Origin: JAJPXC01 sp964562375
Lineage (GTDB): Bacteria > Bacteroidota > Bacteroidia > Bacteroidales > Muribaculaceae
Assembly: GCA_964562375.1 (NCBI GenBank)
Contig: CAZLSW010000005.1
Coordinates: 1-64,000, forward strand
Direction of reading: 5' to 3'
DNA length: 64,000 nucleotides
Both the position numbers and the translations under genes were made by a program. The notes beneath the pieces were generated by a model. It was not told the origin of the DNA, did not search any database, and worked only from the letters and a program-made list of their open reading frames with translations. Positions 44,130 through 53,460 of this stretch are shown one piece after another; position 1 is the first letter of the stretch, and the number at the start of each line of letters is the position of its first letter.

Positions 44130-45131
44130 TTAATCTAATAATAAAGCTGAAAGTTCATCTTTACTAGGCATATAAGTCATATATTGAGCCGCAAAGATTT
44201 GATTTTGTCCTTGAGGCAAAGTATATTTCACCAGGGTATCACTCTTATCGGTACATAATATAATACCGATGGGAGGATTGTCTCCCGGATTCATCAACTC
44301 TTGTGTATAATAATTGACATACATTTGCATCTGCCCAAGATCTTGGTGAGTAAGCTCATCAGTTTTTAAATCTATAAGCACATAGCTACGTGTTAAGATG
44401 TTATAGAATACCAAATCAATGTAGAAATGCTTATTATCAAAAGAGATGCGTCTTTGACGAGCTACAAATGTAAATCCACGACCCAATTCAAGCAAAAAGT
44501 GTTGCAGACGTGAAAGAAGGGCTTGTTCTAAGTCGCTTTCAAGAAAGTGGTCACCTTGAGAGAGGCCCAGGAACTCCAAAACATAGGGATCGTGAATGAT
44601 CTCCCGGGGATTTTTTTCCTCGACAAGATTAGATTTCATTTCATTCACTACCGTATCCTTGTCCCTGCTAGCCAACAAACGCTCGTAATACATAGTGTTA
44701 ATTTGGCGCTGAAGTTGGCGAACGCTCCAATTTGAGGCCTCGCATTCCCTCATATAAAATTGGCGAGCCTTCGGATCCTCCACTTTTAGAAGGTAATTGT
44801 AATGACTCCACGTCAATTTAACGGACAGTGTCCGTTGATTTGGGAAAAGCATAAACAAACGCCTCATCAACCGTAAGTTGGTAGGATTAAACCCACTCCC
44901 AAACTCCTTTTGAAGATGACCCGCTAAATAATCTATAACACCTTTGCTGTAAGCAGCGCGTTCTTTTCCACCCTGTTCATATTCCACGATATGTCGTCCT
45001 ACTTGCCAATAAGTGGCAACCAAAGTGGTGTTGACAGTGCGTGCAAGATTACGCTTGGAATCTTGCAACAACTGTCGGATACCACTTAAAAGGGTATTCA
45101 TATCGGGGTGAATAAGAGAAGAATTAGCCAT
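44130..45131 (-). CDS. DUF1016 / PD-(D/E)xK nuclease family protein (YhcG-like) inside the dcw cluster
   Basis: 333 residues, complete. N-terminal DUF1016 region (about 10-165, 'LVATYWQVGRHIVEYEQGGK', 'TNLRLMRRLFMLFP', 'LTWSHYNYLLKVEDP') and a C-terminal PD-(D/E)xK nuclease-like domain with Asp239 ('FYIDLVFYN'), Asp254-x-Lys256 ('VLIDLKTD') and a Gln-rich helix ('GQMQMYVNYY'). The catalytic set looks intact. The family is a common accessory/defence gene whose role is unsettled. It lies between ftsW (20-nt gap) and murG (10-nt gap), codirectional, with clearly AT-richer sequence than both, so it is probably a later insertion. No transposase or terminal repeats are seen. Confidence 0.9.
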   Translation of the reverse strand: MANSSLIHPDMNTLLSGIRQLLQDSKRNLARTVNTTLVATYWQVGRHIVEYEQGGKERAAYSKGVIDYLAGHLQKEFGSGFNPTNLRLMRRLFMLFPNQRTLSVKLTWSHYNYLLKVEDPKARQFYMRECEASNWSVRQLQRQINTMYYERLLASRDKDTVVNEMKSNLVEEKNPREIIHDPYVLEFLGLSQGDHFLESDLEQALLSRLQHFLLELGRGFTFVARQRRISFDNKHFYIDLVFYNILTRSYVLIDLKTDELTHQDLGQMQMYVNYYTQELMNPGDNPPIGIILCTDKSDTLVKYTLPQGQNQIFAAQYMTYMPSKDELSALLLD

Positions 45132-45151
45132 TGTTTAGTGGAATTGGGGGG

Positions 45152-46531
45152 TTAGCTACCAATCATGGTGGGGTTGTCGGCGTTGATGGTGGTGGGGAGG
45201 GCCTCCTTCTCGTCCTTGATATCCTGCTTCTTGCTGCCGCTGCGAACAGCGAATCGACTTACACTCAGCATAATACCAAAGGCGATTGCCGTGACGAGCA
45301 TCGACGATCCTCCCTTGGATATCATAGGTAGCGGTTGGCCCGAAACAGGGAACACGCCGGTGACGATGGCCATGTGGAACAGGGCCTGCAGGGTAATCAT
45401 CACGGCCATACCCAGCACAAGGAAGGCCGGGAATGCGCGGGTGCATCGAGAAGCGATGTTGCCGGCACGCGCCATCAGCGACAGGTAGGCAATCAACAAC
45501 ACCAAGCCACCGACAAATCCCCAGTCCTCAACGACGATCGAGAAGATGTAATCGCTGAAAGCGAGGGGCAAACGGGAGGTCTCGCGAGAGTTGCCGGGAA
45601 GCACGCCGAACATGCCTCCGTTGGCCTGGGCCATGTAGCCGTATACCTCTTGGCGATTCTCGGGGGTAATCTCTTTCTCGTAGAGAGGCACGCCGTCGCC
45701 CAAGTATCGCTTTATACGGGCCACCCATGTGCCTTGGCGCTCGCCAGCCTGGTTTATCTCCGGCAATCGGTCGGCCTGCTCGGTAGCGGCGGCATCAGCG
45801 GCCTCTTTCTTGTCCATCTTATAGAACATGCCGCCCGCGCCCACGATGGCGTAGGCGACCAGCACGAGGATGAATTTGCGGAACTCGATACCTGCGATCA
45901 GCATCATGGCCAACGAGATACCCATGAGCAACAGGGTGTTGGTCAAGCCCTGGGAGAACAGCAGTCCACCGCAGACGCACACCAACAATGCCGACAGCAC
46001 CACTCCGCGGGTCTTCACTCCTTGTGGCACCTGGTTGCGCGACATGATCAGGGCAATACCGAGTACGGCCGACATCTTGATCATCTCGGATGGTTGCATC
46101 GTGAAGCCAAAAATGGTGAACGAGCGACGCGCGCCGTTGATAATGTCGCCGGCCACCAGCACATAACACATCAGGGCCACGCTAAGCAGGATAAATAGCG
46201 GTATGAACGGGATGAACCACCGATAGTTGACGCGTGAGATGGCGTAGACGATGGCGGTGTCGATTGCCAAGTGGAGGCACTGGCGGACGATAGGGCCGAA
46301 GATGTTGGTGGAGGTGACTTCGCGCGAGGATGCTGAGAAGATCTCGATAATCGACAGGATACACAGGAATATGTAGACTGCCCAGATGTATTTGTCGGCC
46401 TTACCCACGATGGGGATGGCGGCGGCGGGGGCTGCTGACGGTGTGCCGCTGGGGGCAGCGGCACGTCCCAGGGAGGCCTCCGGGGATGAGCTGGTGGTGG
46501 AACTGGATTGAGAGGTGTAGATTACTTCCAT
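45152..46531 (-). CDS. ftsW: SEDS peptidoglycan polymerase FtsW
   Basis: Septal glycan polymerase working with FtsI. 459 residues with about ten membrane helices. SEDS landmarks are present: 'TIFGFTMQPSEMIKMSAVLG', 'GGLLFSQGLTNTLLLMGISL', and 'VFPVSGQPLPMISKGGSSML', the conserved loop near the C-terminus. Residues 1-45 are a Ser/Ala/Pro-rich, probably disordered cytoplasmic extension ('SQSSSTTSSSPEASLGRAAA'). A rodA call is excluded by the dcw context. A heptamer array directly precedes the start codon. Confidence 0.95.
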   Translation of the reverse strand: MEVIYTSQSSSTTSSSPEASLGRAAAPSGTPSAAPAAAIPIVGKADKYIWAVYIFLCILSIIEIFSASSREVTSTNIFGPIVRQCLHLAIDTAIVYAISRVNYRWFIPFIPLFILLSVALMCYVLVAGDIINGARRSFTIFGFTMQPSEMIKMSAVLGIALIMSRNQVPQGVKTRGVVLSALLVCVCGGLLFSQGLTNTLLLMGISLAMMLIAGIEFRKFILVLVAYAIVGAGGMFYKMDKKEAADAAATEQADRLPEINQAGERQGTWVARIKRYLGDGVPLYEKEITPENRQEVYGYMAQANGGMFGVLPGNSRETSRLPLAFSDYIFSIVVEDWGFVGGLVLLIAYLSLMARAGNIASRCTRAFPAFLVLGMAVMITLQALFHMAIVTGVFPVSGQPLPMISKGGSSMLVTAIAFGIMLSVSRFAVRSGSKKQDIKDEKEALPTTINADNPTMIGS

Positions 46532-46572
46532 TAATGGTTAATGGTTAATGGTTAGTGGTTAATGGTTAATGG
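46531..46572. repeat. Heptamer repeat TTAATGG x6
   Basis: Six units, one variant (TTAGTGG), starting at the last base of the ftsW start codon (minus strand). Identical family to 34654-34683. Confidence 0.9.
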
Positions 46573-46582
46573 ATTGGATTCT

Positions 46583-46651
46583 CGAGTGCACGAGTACACG
46601 AATAAACGATTACACGACAGCCGCCCAACTAGAAACTAGAAACTAGAAACT
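46583..46651. repeat. Octamer CGAnTnCA series and heptamer AACTAGA x3.5
   Basis: The octamers CGAGTGCA, CGAGTACA, CGAATAAA, CGATTACA (46583-46614) are followed by AACTAGA x3 plus AACT (46627-46651), which ends 5 nt before the murD stop codon. The AACTAGA unit reappears as its complement at 59312-59346. Confidence 0.85.
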
Positions 46652-46655
46652 CTTT

Positions 46656-47999
46656 TTACTTCAGGCGCTTGACGGCGGCTTTGAACTGGTCGCCGCGATC
46701 CTCGTAGGAGGAGAAGAGGTCGAAGCTGGCGCAGCAGGGGGAGAGCAACACGGTGTCGCCCTCCTGGGCCAAGTCGTAGCAGGCGTCGACGCATTCTTGC
46801 AGGGAGTGGGTGTTCAATAAGGTGGGTACCTTGCCCAGGAAGAAGCTGAGGATCTTGCTGTTATCCTTGCCCATGGCTACGATTGCTTTCACCTTTTTCT
46901 CAACCAAGGGGAGGATTTCGGAGTAGTCGTTGCCCTTGTCCTTACCGCCGAGGATGAGGATAACGCCCTTTTCGGGCATGCTCTCGAGGGCGTACCAACA
47001 GGAGTTGACGTTGGTGGCCTTGGAGTCGTTGATCCATCGTGCGCCTTTTACCGTGCCGGCATATTCCAGGCGGTGCTCCACGCCCTCAAAGTCGCTCAGA
47101 GCCTTGCGGATATCCTCTTTCTTCACGTCGAGCAGACAAGCGGAGAGACCGGCGGCCATCGAGTTGTAGAGGTTGTGGAGGCCGTTGAGGGCAAGGTCGG
47201 CGCGGGGCATCCTCATCGAGGTGTCGGGGGTGTTGATAATCAGCTCGTCCTCAGCGTCGAGGTAGGCTTTGGTTTCCTCCTCCTTGTGCTCGGCGAAGGG
47301 GTATTTTTGGGCCTCAGTGGCCAAATGCTCCAATTGAGCTTGGATCACAGGGTCGTCCTGCCAGTAGATGAAGGCGTCGCGGGAGGTGAGGTTTTGGATG
47401 ATGCGGAACTTGGCGTTGACGTAGTTTTGCATCTGGTATTCGTAACGGTCGAGGTGGTCGGGCGTGATATTCATGATCACGGCGATGTTGGCCTTGAATT
47501 GGTACATGTTCTCCAATTGGAAGGAACTGAGCTCGATGACGTACACGTCGTGTTGTTCGCGAGCGACCTGGAGTGCAAGGCTCTTGCCGACATTTCCGGC
47601 GAGGCCTACGTTGATACCCGCACCCTTAAGGATGTGGTAGGTGAGGAGGGTGGTGGTGGTTTTGCCGTTGGAGCCGGTTATGCACACCATCTTGGCGTCG
47701 GTGTAACGGCCGGCCAACTCTATCTCGGAAATCACAGGGATCCCCTTGGCAACGAGGGCTTGCACGATGGGAGCCGTGGGAGGGATGCCCGGGGATTTCA
47801 CGACCTCGTCGGCGTTGAGGATGAGAGCCTCGGTGTGGTGGCCTTCCTCGAAGGGAATCCCCTCCTGCTCAAGTTGCTGGCGGTAACGGGCCGGAATTGT
47901 GCCCATATCGCTCAAAAACACGTCCATTCCTTTTTCTTTGCCGAGGATAGCGGCACCCACGCCGCTTTCTCCTCCGCCTAATATCACTAAACGCTTCAT
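46656..47999 (-). CDS. murD: UDP-MurNAc-L-Ala--D-glutamate ligase
   Basis: Adds D-Glu to UDP-MurNAc-L-Ala. 447 residues. N-terminal 'LVILGGGESGVGAAILGKEK', ATP loop 'GSNGKTTT' (109-116), 'MNITPDHLDRYEYQMQNYVN' and 'INDSKATNVNSCWYALESM' are the standard MurD blocks, and the C-terminal 'LSPCCASFDLFSSYEDRGDQ' is diagnostic. Lies 3 nt downstream of mraY. Confidence 0.97.
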   Translation of the reverse strand: MKRLVILGGGESGVGAAILGKEKGMDVFLSDMGTIPARYRQQLEQEGIPFEEGHHTEALILNADEVVKSPGIPPTAPIVQALVAKGIPVISEIELAGRYTDAKMVCITGSNGKTTTTLLTYHILKGAGINVGLAGNVGKSLALQVAREQHDVYVIELSSFQLENMYQFKANIAVIMNITPDHLDRYEYQMQNYVNAKFRIIQNLTSRDAFIYWQDDPVIQAQLEHLATEAQKYPFAEHKEEETKAYLDAEDELIINTPDTSMRMPRADLALNGLHNLYNSMAAGLSACLLDVKKEDIRKALSDFEGVEHRLEYAGTVKGARWINDSKATNVNSCWYALESMPEKGVILILGGKDKGNDYSEILPLVEKKVKAIVAMGKDNSKILSFFLGKVPTLLNTHSLQECVDACYDLAQEGDTVLLSPCCASFDLFSSYEDRGDQFKAAVKRLK

Positions 48000-48002
48000 A
48001 GC

Positions 48003-49268
48003 TTAACGGATTTTAAGTGTAACAAAAGTGGTGACGGCAAGGAAGATGCCGATGATCCAGAATCGGGTGACGATTTTGGACTCGGGTATCGCTCGGTAGG
48101 GGCGCTGGATGAGCGCCTGGATGGTGCCGTCGCCGGGTTTTTGGTAATGGTGGTGGAGAGGAGTCATTTTGAACACGCGACGCCCCTCGCCGTATTTCTT
48201 TTTGGTGAATTTGAAGTAAGCCACTTGGAGCATAACCGACAGATCCTCAACGAAGTAAATAGCACAGAGGATGGGGATAAGCAGCTCCTTGTGGATCAAG
48301 ATAGCGAACACGGCGATGATACCTCCGATGGTCAACGAGCCGGTGTCGCCCATAAACACCTGAGCCGGGTAGGCGTTGTACCAAAGGAAGCCGATCAGGG
48401 CGCCGATGAACGCGGCCATGTACACCACCAGCTCGGAGCTTTGGGGGATGTACATAATGTTGAGATAGGAGGAATAGATGACGTTGCCGCCGAGGTAAGC
48501 CATGATGGCGAGGGCGACGCCGATGATAGCCGAGGTGCCGGTGCAGAGGCCGTCAAGGCCGTCGGTGAGGTTGGCACCATTGGAGGTGGCGGTGATCACG
48601 AAGATAGTGACGAGGATGAAGAGAATCCAGCCGCCGGTTTGGGCGTGGTCGCCCATCCACTCGGTGAGGTAGGCGTAGTCGAAGTTGTTGTCCTTTACGA
48701 AGGGGATGGTGGTTTGGGTCGACTTGATATCTTCGGTCTCATATACGACTTCGGCCACCTGGTCGGGCTCGACGCTCTCCACCTCGTGGTTTTCGCGAAT
48801 CACGATGTCGGGCGAGAGCATCATGGTCAACCCCACGATGAGGCCCAGACCTACCTGTCCCACGATTTTGAATTTGCCCTTAAGGCCTTCCTTGTTGTGC
48901 TTGGCGATTTTCTTGTAGTCGTCGAGAAAGCCGATTGCTCCGAGCCACACTGTGGCCACCAGCATCAGGATCATATAGACGTTGCTCAGGTCGCCCACGA
49001 GCAGGCAAGGAATCAAGATGGAGATGATGATGATGACGCCACCCATGGTAGGGGTGCCGGTTTTCTTCATCTGTCCCTCGAGGCCGAGGTCGCGGATAAT
49101 CTCGCCCACCTGCATCTTCTGCAAGCGGTCGATGATGCGGCGTCCGATGAAAATGGCGATGAATATTGAGAGCACCAACGCGGCCCCCGAGCGGAACGTG
49201 ATGTAGCTCATCAGTCGCGCCCCGGGGAAGTCGAGTTGCTGGAGGTATTCAAATAGGTAGTAGAGCAT
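48003..49268 (-). CDS. mraY: Phospho-MurNAc-pentapeptide transferase
   Basis: Integral membrane enzyme making lipid I from UDP-MurNAc-pentapeptide and undecaprenyl phosphate. 421 residues, about ten membrane helices; longer than E. coli MraY (360) because of an extra periplasmic/loop segment (about 180-215, 'IRENHEVESVEPDQVAEVVY') usual in Bacteroidota. Active-site blocks: 'KKTGTPTMGGVIIIISILIP', 'FLDDYKKIAKHNKEGL' (Asp pair), 'NGANLTDGLDGLCTGTSAII' and 'MTPLHHHYQKPGDG'. Confidence 0.97.
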   Translation of the reverse strand: MLYYLFEYLQQLDFPGARLMSYITFRSGAALVLSIFIAIFIGRRIIDRLQKMQVGEIIRDLGLEGQMKKTGTPTMGGVIIIISILIPCLLVGDLSNVYMILMLVATVWLGAIGFLDDYKKIAKHNKEGLKGKFKIVGQVGLGLIVGLTMMLSPDIVIRENHEVESVEPDQVAEVVYETEDIKSTQTTIPFVKDNNFDYAYLTEWMGDHAQTGGWILFILVTIFVITATSNGANLTDGLDGLCTGTSAIIGVALAIMAYLGGNVIYSSYLNIMYIPQSSELVVYMAAFIGALIGFLWYNAYPAQVFMGDTGSLTIGGIIAVFAILIHKELLIPILCAIYFVEDLSVMLQVAYFKFTKKKYGEGRRVFKMTPLHHHYQKPGDGTIQALIQRPYRAIPESKIVTRFWIIGIFLAVTTFVTLKIR

Positions 49269-49316
49269 GGGCAGTTTTTAGCTTTTCAGTATTTAGTTTT
49301 CAGTTAATGGCTTTAA

Positions 49317-49345
49317 AGGAGGAAAGGAGGAAAGGAGGAAAGGAG
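49317..49345. repeat. GGAGGAAA polypurine octamer repeat
   Basis: AAAGGAGG-type units repeat three to four times between mraY and the heptamer array. Similar purine stretches occur at 59410-59445 after ychF. It may be low-complexity spacer. Confidence 0.6.
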
Positions 49346-49351
49346 CATTTA

Positions 49352-49442
49352 CTTTATCCTTTATACTTTATACTTTATCCTTTATCCTTTATACTTTATC
49401 CTTTATACTTTATCCTTCATCCTTTATCCTTCATCCTTTATC
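49352..49442. repeat. Heptamer array CTTTAT(C/A) x13
   Basis: Thirteen consecutive 7-nt units (CTTTATC, CTTTATA or CTTCATC). The TAA stop of murE (49438-49440, minus strand) lies inside the final unit. On the coding strand the unit is GATAAAG, so TAA recurs in every frame. Confidence 0.92.
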
Positions 49443-50892
49443 CTTGGAGGCCAAAGGCCTCCTTGACTTCTTCGCGGTCGTCGAAGTGGTGCTTGACGCC
49501 TTGGATCTCTTGATAGTCCTCGTGACCCTTGCCGGCGATGAGGATTACATCGCCCGGCTGGGCGAGCGCGCAAGCCATGCGGATAGCCTCGCGTCGATCG
49601 GCGTTAACCAGGGTTTTGTTCATCTCATCACCCTGAAGGCCAGCCTTCATATCGGCGAGGATATCGTTGGGGTTCTCGAATCGGGGGTTGTCGCTGGTGA
49701 GAATCAAGCGGTCGCTCATGCGGGCAGCCTCATGGGCCATGATTGGACGCTTGCCCTTGTCGCGGTTGCCGCCGGCACCCACGACGGTGATGATATGGCC
49801 ACCGGCACCGATTACGTCGCGGATGGCTGTAAGGACATTGACCACGGCATCGGGAGTGTGGGCGTAGTCGACGATGGCCGTGTAACCTTGAGGAGCGTGG
49901 AACGCTTGGAAGCGGCCGGCTACGGGTACAAGGAGACTCATGCAGCGTAGCACCTCGTTGAGCTCCCAGCCCACGAGGATGGAGGCGCCGAAAACGGCAG
50001 TGAGGTTGTAGGCGTTGAATCGGCCAGTGAAGCGGGTTTCCACCTCATGACCGTTGAAACTGATGAGGGTGCCGTCGATACGGCTCTCAATGATACGGCC
50101 TCGGAAGTCGGCCATGTCGCGCAGGGAGTAGGTGTGGCGATGTGCCTTGGTGTTTTGGAGCATCACCTCGCCCACGGGGTCGTCGATGTTGGTGAGAGCG
50201 AAGGCGTCACGCGGGAGATCATCGAAGAACGATTTTTTGGCTTTGAGGTAGGCCTCGACGGTCTTGTGGTAGTCGAGGTGGTCGCGGGTGAGGTTGGTGA
50301 AAATGCCGCCGCGGAAATAGAGACCCGAGATGCGGTGCTGGTCGGCGGCATGGGAGGAAACCTCCATTGCTGCGAATGTGCAACCTTTGTCGACCATTCG
50401 GGCCAGCAGTTCGTTGATTGTGTAGGGGTCGGGGGTGGTTTGATGCGCCTCAACGGTTTCGGTGTCGATGTAGTTGACCACCGTTGAGAGTAGGCCGGCT
50501 TTCTCGCCCATCAATCGTGCCATTTCGTAGAGGAGTGTGGCTGTGGTTGTTTTGCCGTTGGTGCCGGTGACACCCACGAGGGAGAGTTTGCGTGAGGGAT
50601 TGCCCCACCATTCCGAGCAAAGGCAACCCAAGGCTACTGCCGAGTTGGCGACCTTGATGTAGGTCACTCCCTCCACCTCGTGCTCGGGCCACTGCTCGCA
50701 CACGACAGCGGCCACATCCTTGGGCAATGAGGGGATAAACTGGTGCCCATCGACGTTCACGCCGCGCACGGCCACGAACATTGCACCCTCGCCGGCTTGG
50801 CGGGAGTCGGCGGTGAGAGCCTTGATCTCGCGGTCGCGGGGGCCGCGGAGGCCTTCTATGGTGATGGAGGAGAGGAGGCGGGAAAGATGCAT
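49438..50892 (-). CDS. murE: UDP-MurNAc-L-Ala-D-Glu--meso-diaminopimelate ligase
   Basis: Adds the third stem-peptide residue. 484 residues. ATP loop 'GTNGKTTT' (110-117), 'MEVSSHAADQHRISGLYFRG', 'TNLTRDHLDYHKTVEAYLKA', and the DNPR motif ('ILTSDNPRFENP') that marks meso-diaminopimelate rather than L-lysine specificity. The C-terminal 'IAGKGHEDYQEIQGVKHHFD' is typical. The last residues and stop extend into a heptamer array. Between murE and ftsI (83 nt) is a hairpin-rich spacer. Confidence 0.97.
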   Translation of the reverse strand: MHLSRLLSSITIEGLRGPRDREIKALTADSRQAGEGAMFVAVRGVNVDGHQFIPSLPKDVAAVVCEQWPEHEVEGVTYIKVANSAVALGCLCSEWWGNPSRKLSLVGVTGTNGKTTTATLLYEMARLMGEKAGLLSTVVNYIDTETVEAHQTTPDPYTINELLARMVDKGCTFAAMEVSSHAADQHRISGLYFRGGIFTNLTRDHLDYHKTVEAYLKAKKSFFDDLPRDAFALTNIDDPVGEVMLQNTKAHRHTYSLRDMADFRGRIIESRIDGTLISFNGHEVETRFTGRFNAYNLTAVFGASILVGWELNEVLRCMSLLVPVAGRFQAFHAPQGYTAIVDYAHTPDAVVNVLTAIRDVIGAGGHIITVVGAGGNRDKGKRPIMAHEAARMSDRLILTSDNPRFENPNDILADMKAGLQGDEMNKTLVNADRREAIRMACALAQPGDVILIAGKGHEDYQEIQGVKHHFDDREEVKEAFGLQG

Positions 50893-50915
50893 ATTGTCTA
50901 ATTTTAGGCCCCCAA

Positions 50916-50965
50916 CCCCCGAACCGGGGGCTTCCCACCCGGAAGACGATCTCCCGGTTTCGAGG
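50916..50965. other. C/G-rich hairpin spacer between ftsI and murE
   Basis: CCCCC (50916-50920) pairs with GGGGG (50926-50930). A wider imperfect pairing joins CCCCCGAACCGGG to CCCGGTTTCGAGGGGG further downstream. No T-tract follows. It may attenuate transcription or be another repeat remnant. Confidence 0.4.
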
Positions 50966-50975
50966 GGGATAATGT

Positions 50976-53084
50976 TTATAAATGCGTTAGAGATAAATTG
51001 ACGGTGGTTGATTTGGGGACGTTGGCGCCGGCCTCGGGAGATTGGGAGAGGACGTAGCCGTCGCCATGGATGCGCACGTTGAAACCGGCACGCTCAAGGT
51101 TGTTGACAGCGTCGCGCAGGCCGAGGCCCATCACAGAGGGAACGGTGCCCTGAGGGACGGTGCGTGGCGTTGCGAAGTAGCTGAAAGCGCCAAATGAGAG
51201 GGCGTTCTTGAGGTTGCCCACGCGATGGTCGCCCTGACAGGCGAAAATCGTGGGACGTGAGCCGGTTGCGGGGTTCTCGTGGTAGTCGGAGGAGTTGCCG
51301 AGCATGCCGCGTGAGTACATCTTCAGGGCGATGTTTTTCAACACGGTACCGGATGTGGCAGCGGCGCCCACAGCGCCCTCGCGAGGGCGGCAGGTGAGCA
51401 CGATACAGGAGTATTGGGGATTGTCAGCGGGGAAGAAACCGCAGAATGTCAAGCGTTTACGACTGGTGTTGTAGCGCCCCGAGTCGACCATATAGCTGGT
51501 ACCCGTCTTGCCGGCGATGCTCACCAATGGGTTGCGCAAGCGACGGCCTGTGCCGTGGTCGCCCCACACGACCTGGGAGAGCATGTCGCGCAGGATGGCG
51601 GCGTTCTTGCGTGAGCAGATAGAGTCGCGGATGTAGGTGACGGGAAGCACCGAATCGACATCCTGGCCAATCAGTCGCTTGACAAGGCGTGGACGCACGT
51701 ATTTACCATCGTTAGCGATGGCGTTGTAGACAGCCAAGGTTGAGAGCGGGGGAATCTCGGTGGCGTAACCGTAGCTCACGCGCGAGAGGGTCAATTTGGA
51801 GGGATGCTTGGGGAAGTTGGGGATGCGCTCTCCCGCGATACCGGTGTTCATAGGGTCGAAGAAACCGAGCTTCTCAATGCGCTTGTAGTAGGCGTCGGGC
51901 TTGTCGCCGTACTCGCGTGTGATGATACGTGCCATGCCGATGTTGGAGGAGTGCTCGAGCACCTCCGAGACCTTCAGGGCCGAGGTGTAGTGGGAGTCGG
52001 TAATCGGTTTGCCTCCGCCGTAGGCCCATGAGCCGCCGGTGGGGATTGCCTCGTTGAGGTTGGTGACGATGCCGTCCTCCAAGGCCACGAGCATCGATAG
52101 GGTCTTGACCACTGATCCCGGCTCGAAGCCAAGCACGGCGCGGTTCATTCCCTCGATGTATTTACCCGTGGTGGGACTCTTCTCAAGGTTGGAGATCGCC
52201 TTGATGTCGCCGGTTTTGACCTCCATTAGCACAGCCACGCCCCAGTCGGCGTTTTTCTCCTCGAGAAGGGCGTTGAGCTCGTTCTCGACAATGTCCTGCA
52301 TGTTGATGTCGATGGTGGTGACGATGTTGTAGCCGGGAATCGGCTCGACGTCGGTCCAGTTGACGATATTGTGGGTCAGGGGGATTTTCTTGGCACGTCC
52401 CGGCACGCCGTAGAGGAGAGTGTCGAGGGCCATTTCGAGACCGCTGATACCGTGGAACTCACCCGTGGCGGGATCCTCGGAGATGGAGCCTATTGAGCGA
52501 CGAGCCATGTCGCCATAGGGGTTGCGGCGACGCAGGCGGCTCTCAACGGTAAGGCCCGAGCGGTTGCGGTTGCGCATATTCAGATAGGGGAACGAACGCA
52601 CGTGCATCATCTCGGCGTAGGAGATGTCGCGAAGGATAAGCTTGGCGCGAGGCCACTTGTTTTGGGCTTTCCCCTCCATGGGCTGGAGGAAGTAGGCTTT
52701 CCACTCGTCCTTGGTGCGGTAGGGGTAGTATTTGGCCAGGGAGTCGGCCAAGGAGTCGACGGAAAGGAGCAGGCGCTCGCGCTTGAACCGCTCTGAGCGG
52801 TAGTCGATGCGTAGAGTGTAGTAGCGCAGGTTGGTTGCCAGGACGTTACCGTCGGCAGCGAGGATCTCGCCGCGCTCGGGCTTGATGGTGTCGGTGCGGG
52901 CAAGTTCCTCCATGGCTTTCTTGTTCCAGCGGTCGGCATGCAGGACGGTGGTGGAAAAGAGCTTGACGCTGATTGCCACGGCGAAGCACATGATCATGAC
53001 AGTGATCAAGAAGTAGCGCCACAGGATATGGCGTCGGTTGTCCTTTTTCTTGGGGGCTCGGCGGCGGGGAGAGGGAGTGCTCAT
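50976..53084 (-). CDS. ftsI: Septal transpeptidase FtsI (PBP3) with C-terminal PASTA
   Basis: Class B penicillin-binding protein crosslinking septal peptidoglycan. 702 residues: cytoplasmic basic tail, one membrane helix (about 22-42), PBP dimerisation domain ('KPERGEILAADGNVLATNLR'), and a transpeptidase domain with SxxK = Ser324-Val-Val-Lys327, SxN = Ser379-Ser-Asn381 and KTG = 526-528. A PASTA domain follows (about 635-702, 'VPSVMGLGLRDAVNNLERAG'), as in Bacteroidota FtsI and Gram-positive PBP2x. It overlaps the ftsL stop by 4 nt. Confidence 0.97.
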   Translation of the reverse strand: MSTPSPRRRAPKKKDNRRHILWRYFLITVMIMCFAVAISVKLFSTTVLHADRWNKKAMEELARTDTIKPERGEILAADGNVLATNLRYYTLRIDYRSERFKRERLLLSVDSLADSLAKYYPYRTKDEWKAYFLQPMEGKAQNKWPRAKLILRDISYAEMMHVRSFPYLNMRNRNRSGLTVESRLRRRNPYGDMARRSIGSISEDPATGEFHGISGLEMALDTLLYGVPGRAKKIPLTHNIVNWTDVEPIPGYNIVTTIDINMQDIVENELNALLEEKNADWGVAVLMEVKTGDIKAISNLEKSPTTGKYIEGMNRAVLGFEPGSVVKTLSMLVALEDGIVTNLNEAIPTGGSWAYGGGKPITDSHYTSALKVSEVLEHSSNIGMARIITREYGDKPDAYYKRIEKLGFFDPMNTGIAGERIPNFPKHPSKLTLSRVSYGYATEIPPLSTLAVYNAIANDGKYVRPRLVKRLIGQDVDSVLPVTYIRDSICSRKNAAILRDMLSQVVWGDHGTGRRLRNPLVSIAGKTGTSYMVDSGRYNTSRKRLTFCGFFPADNPQYSCIVLTCRPREGAVGAAATSGTVLKNIALKMYSRGMLGNSSDYHENPATGSRPTIFACQGDHRVGNLKNALSFGAFSYFATPRTVPQGTVPSVMGLGLRDAVNNLERAGFNVRIHGDGYVLSQSPEAGANVPKSTTVNLSLTHL

Positions 53085-53440
53085 CGGTCGTAGGAGATTT
53101 TAAAGGGTGGACGTTCCTGAATGCTAAGCCCCAAATGCATGGTGTCGACCAATTCGCGCATAGCCGACTCGCGGATGCGGCTCATGTACACCGAATGTTG
53201 CAGCACTCGCTCGGTCTCCACAATCTCCAAGCGGCGCTGCAACGACTGGATGGTCTCCATGCGGGTTTGGCACTGGTATTTGTTGGTGATATACACCAGG
53301 AACATCACCATAATCGTCAAGATGGTGACCCAGTTTTTAGCGAAGAAGTCGGACGAGAGCAATCGTCCGTGCAGGGCGCGCAGGAGCCAAGTGTCGTGCT
53401 TGGGGGCGTCGGTGGAGGCGGTTTGTGGAGCTGTGGGCAT
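53081..53440 (-). CDS. ftsL: FtsL-like cell division protein
   Basis: 119 residues: short cytoplasmic region, one membrane helix ('NWVTILTIMVMFLVYITNKY', about 36-55) and a coiled coil ('METIQSLQRRLEIVETERVL'). Size, topology and position between rsmH and ftsI identify the divergent Bacteroidota FtsL, which bridges the FtsWI complex. It overlaps ftsI by 4 nt and follows rsmH by 20 nt. Confidence 0.88.
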   Translation of the reverse strand: MPTAPQTASTDAPKHDTWLLRALHGRLLSSDFFAKNWVTILTIMVMFLVYITNKYQCQTRMETIQSLQRRLEIVETERVLQHSVYMSRIRESAMRELVDTMHLGLSIQERPPFKISYDR

Positions 53441-53460
53441 ATTGGGGTGAATGATTGGGG

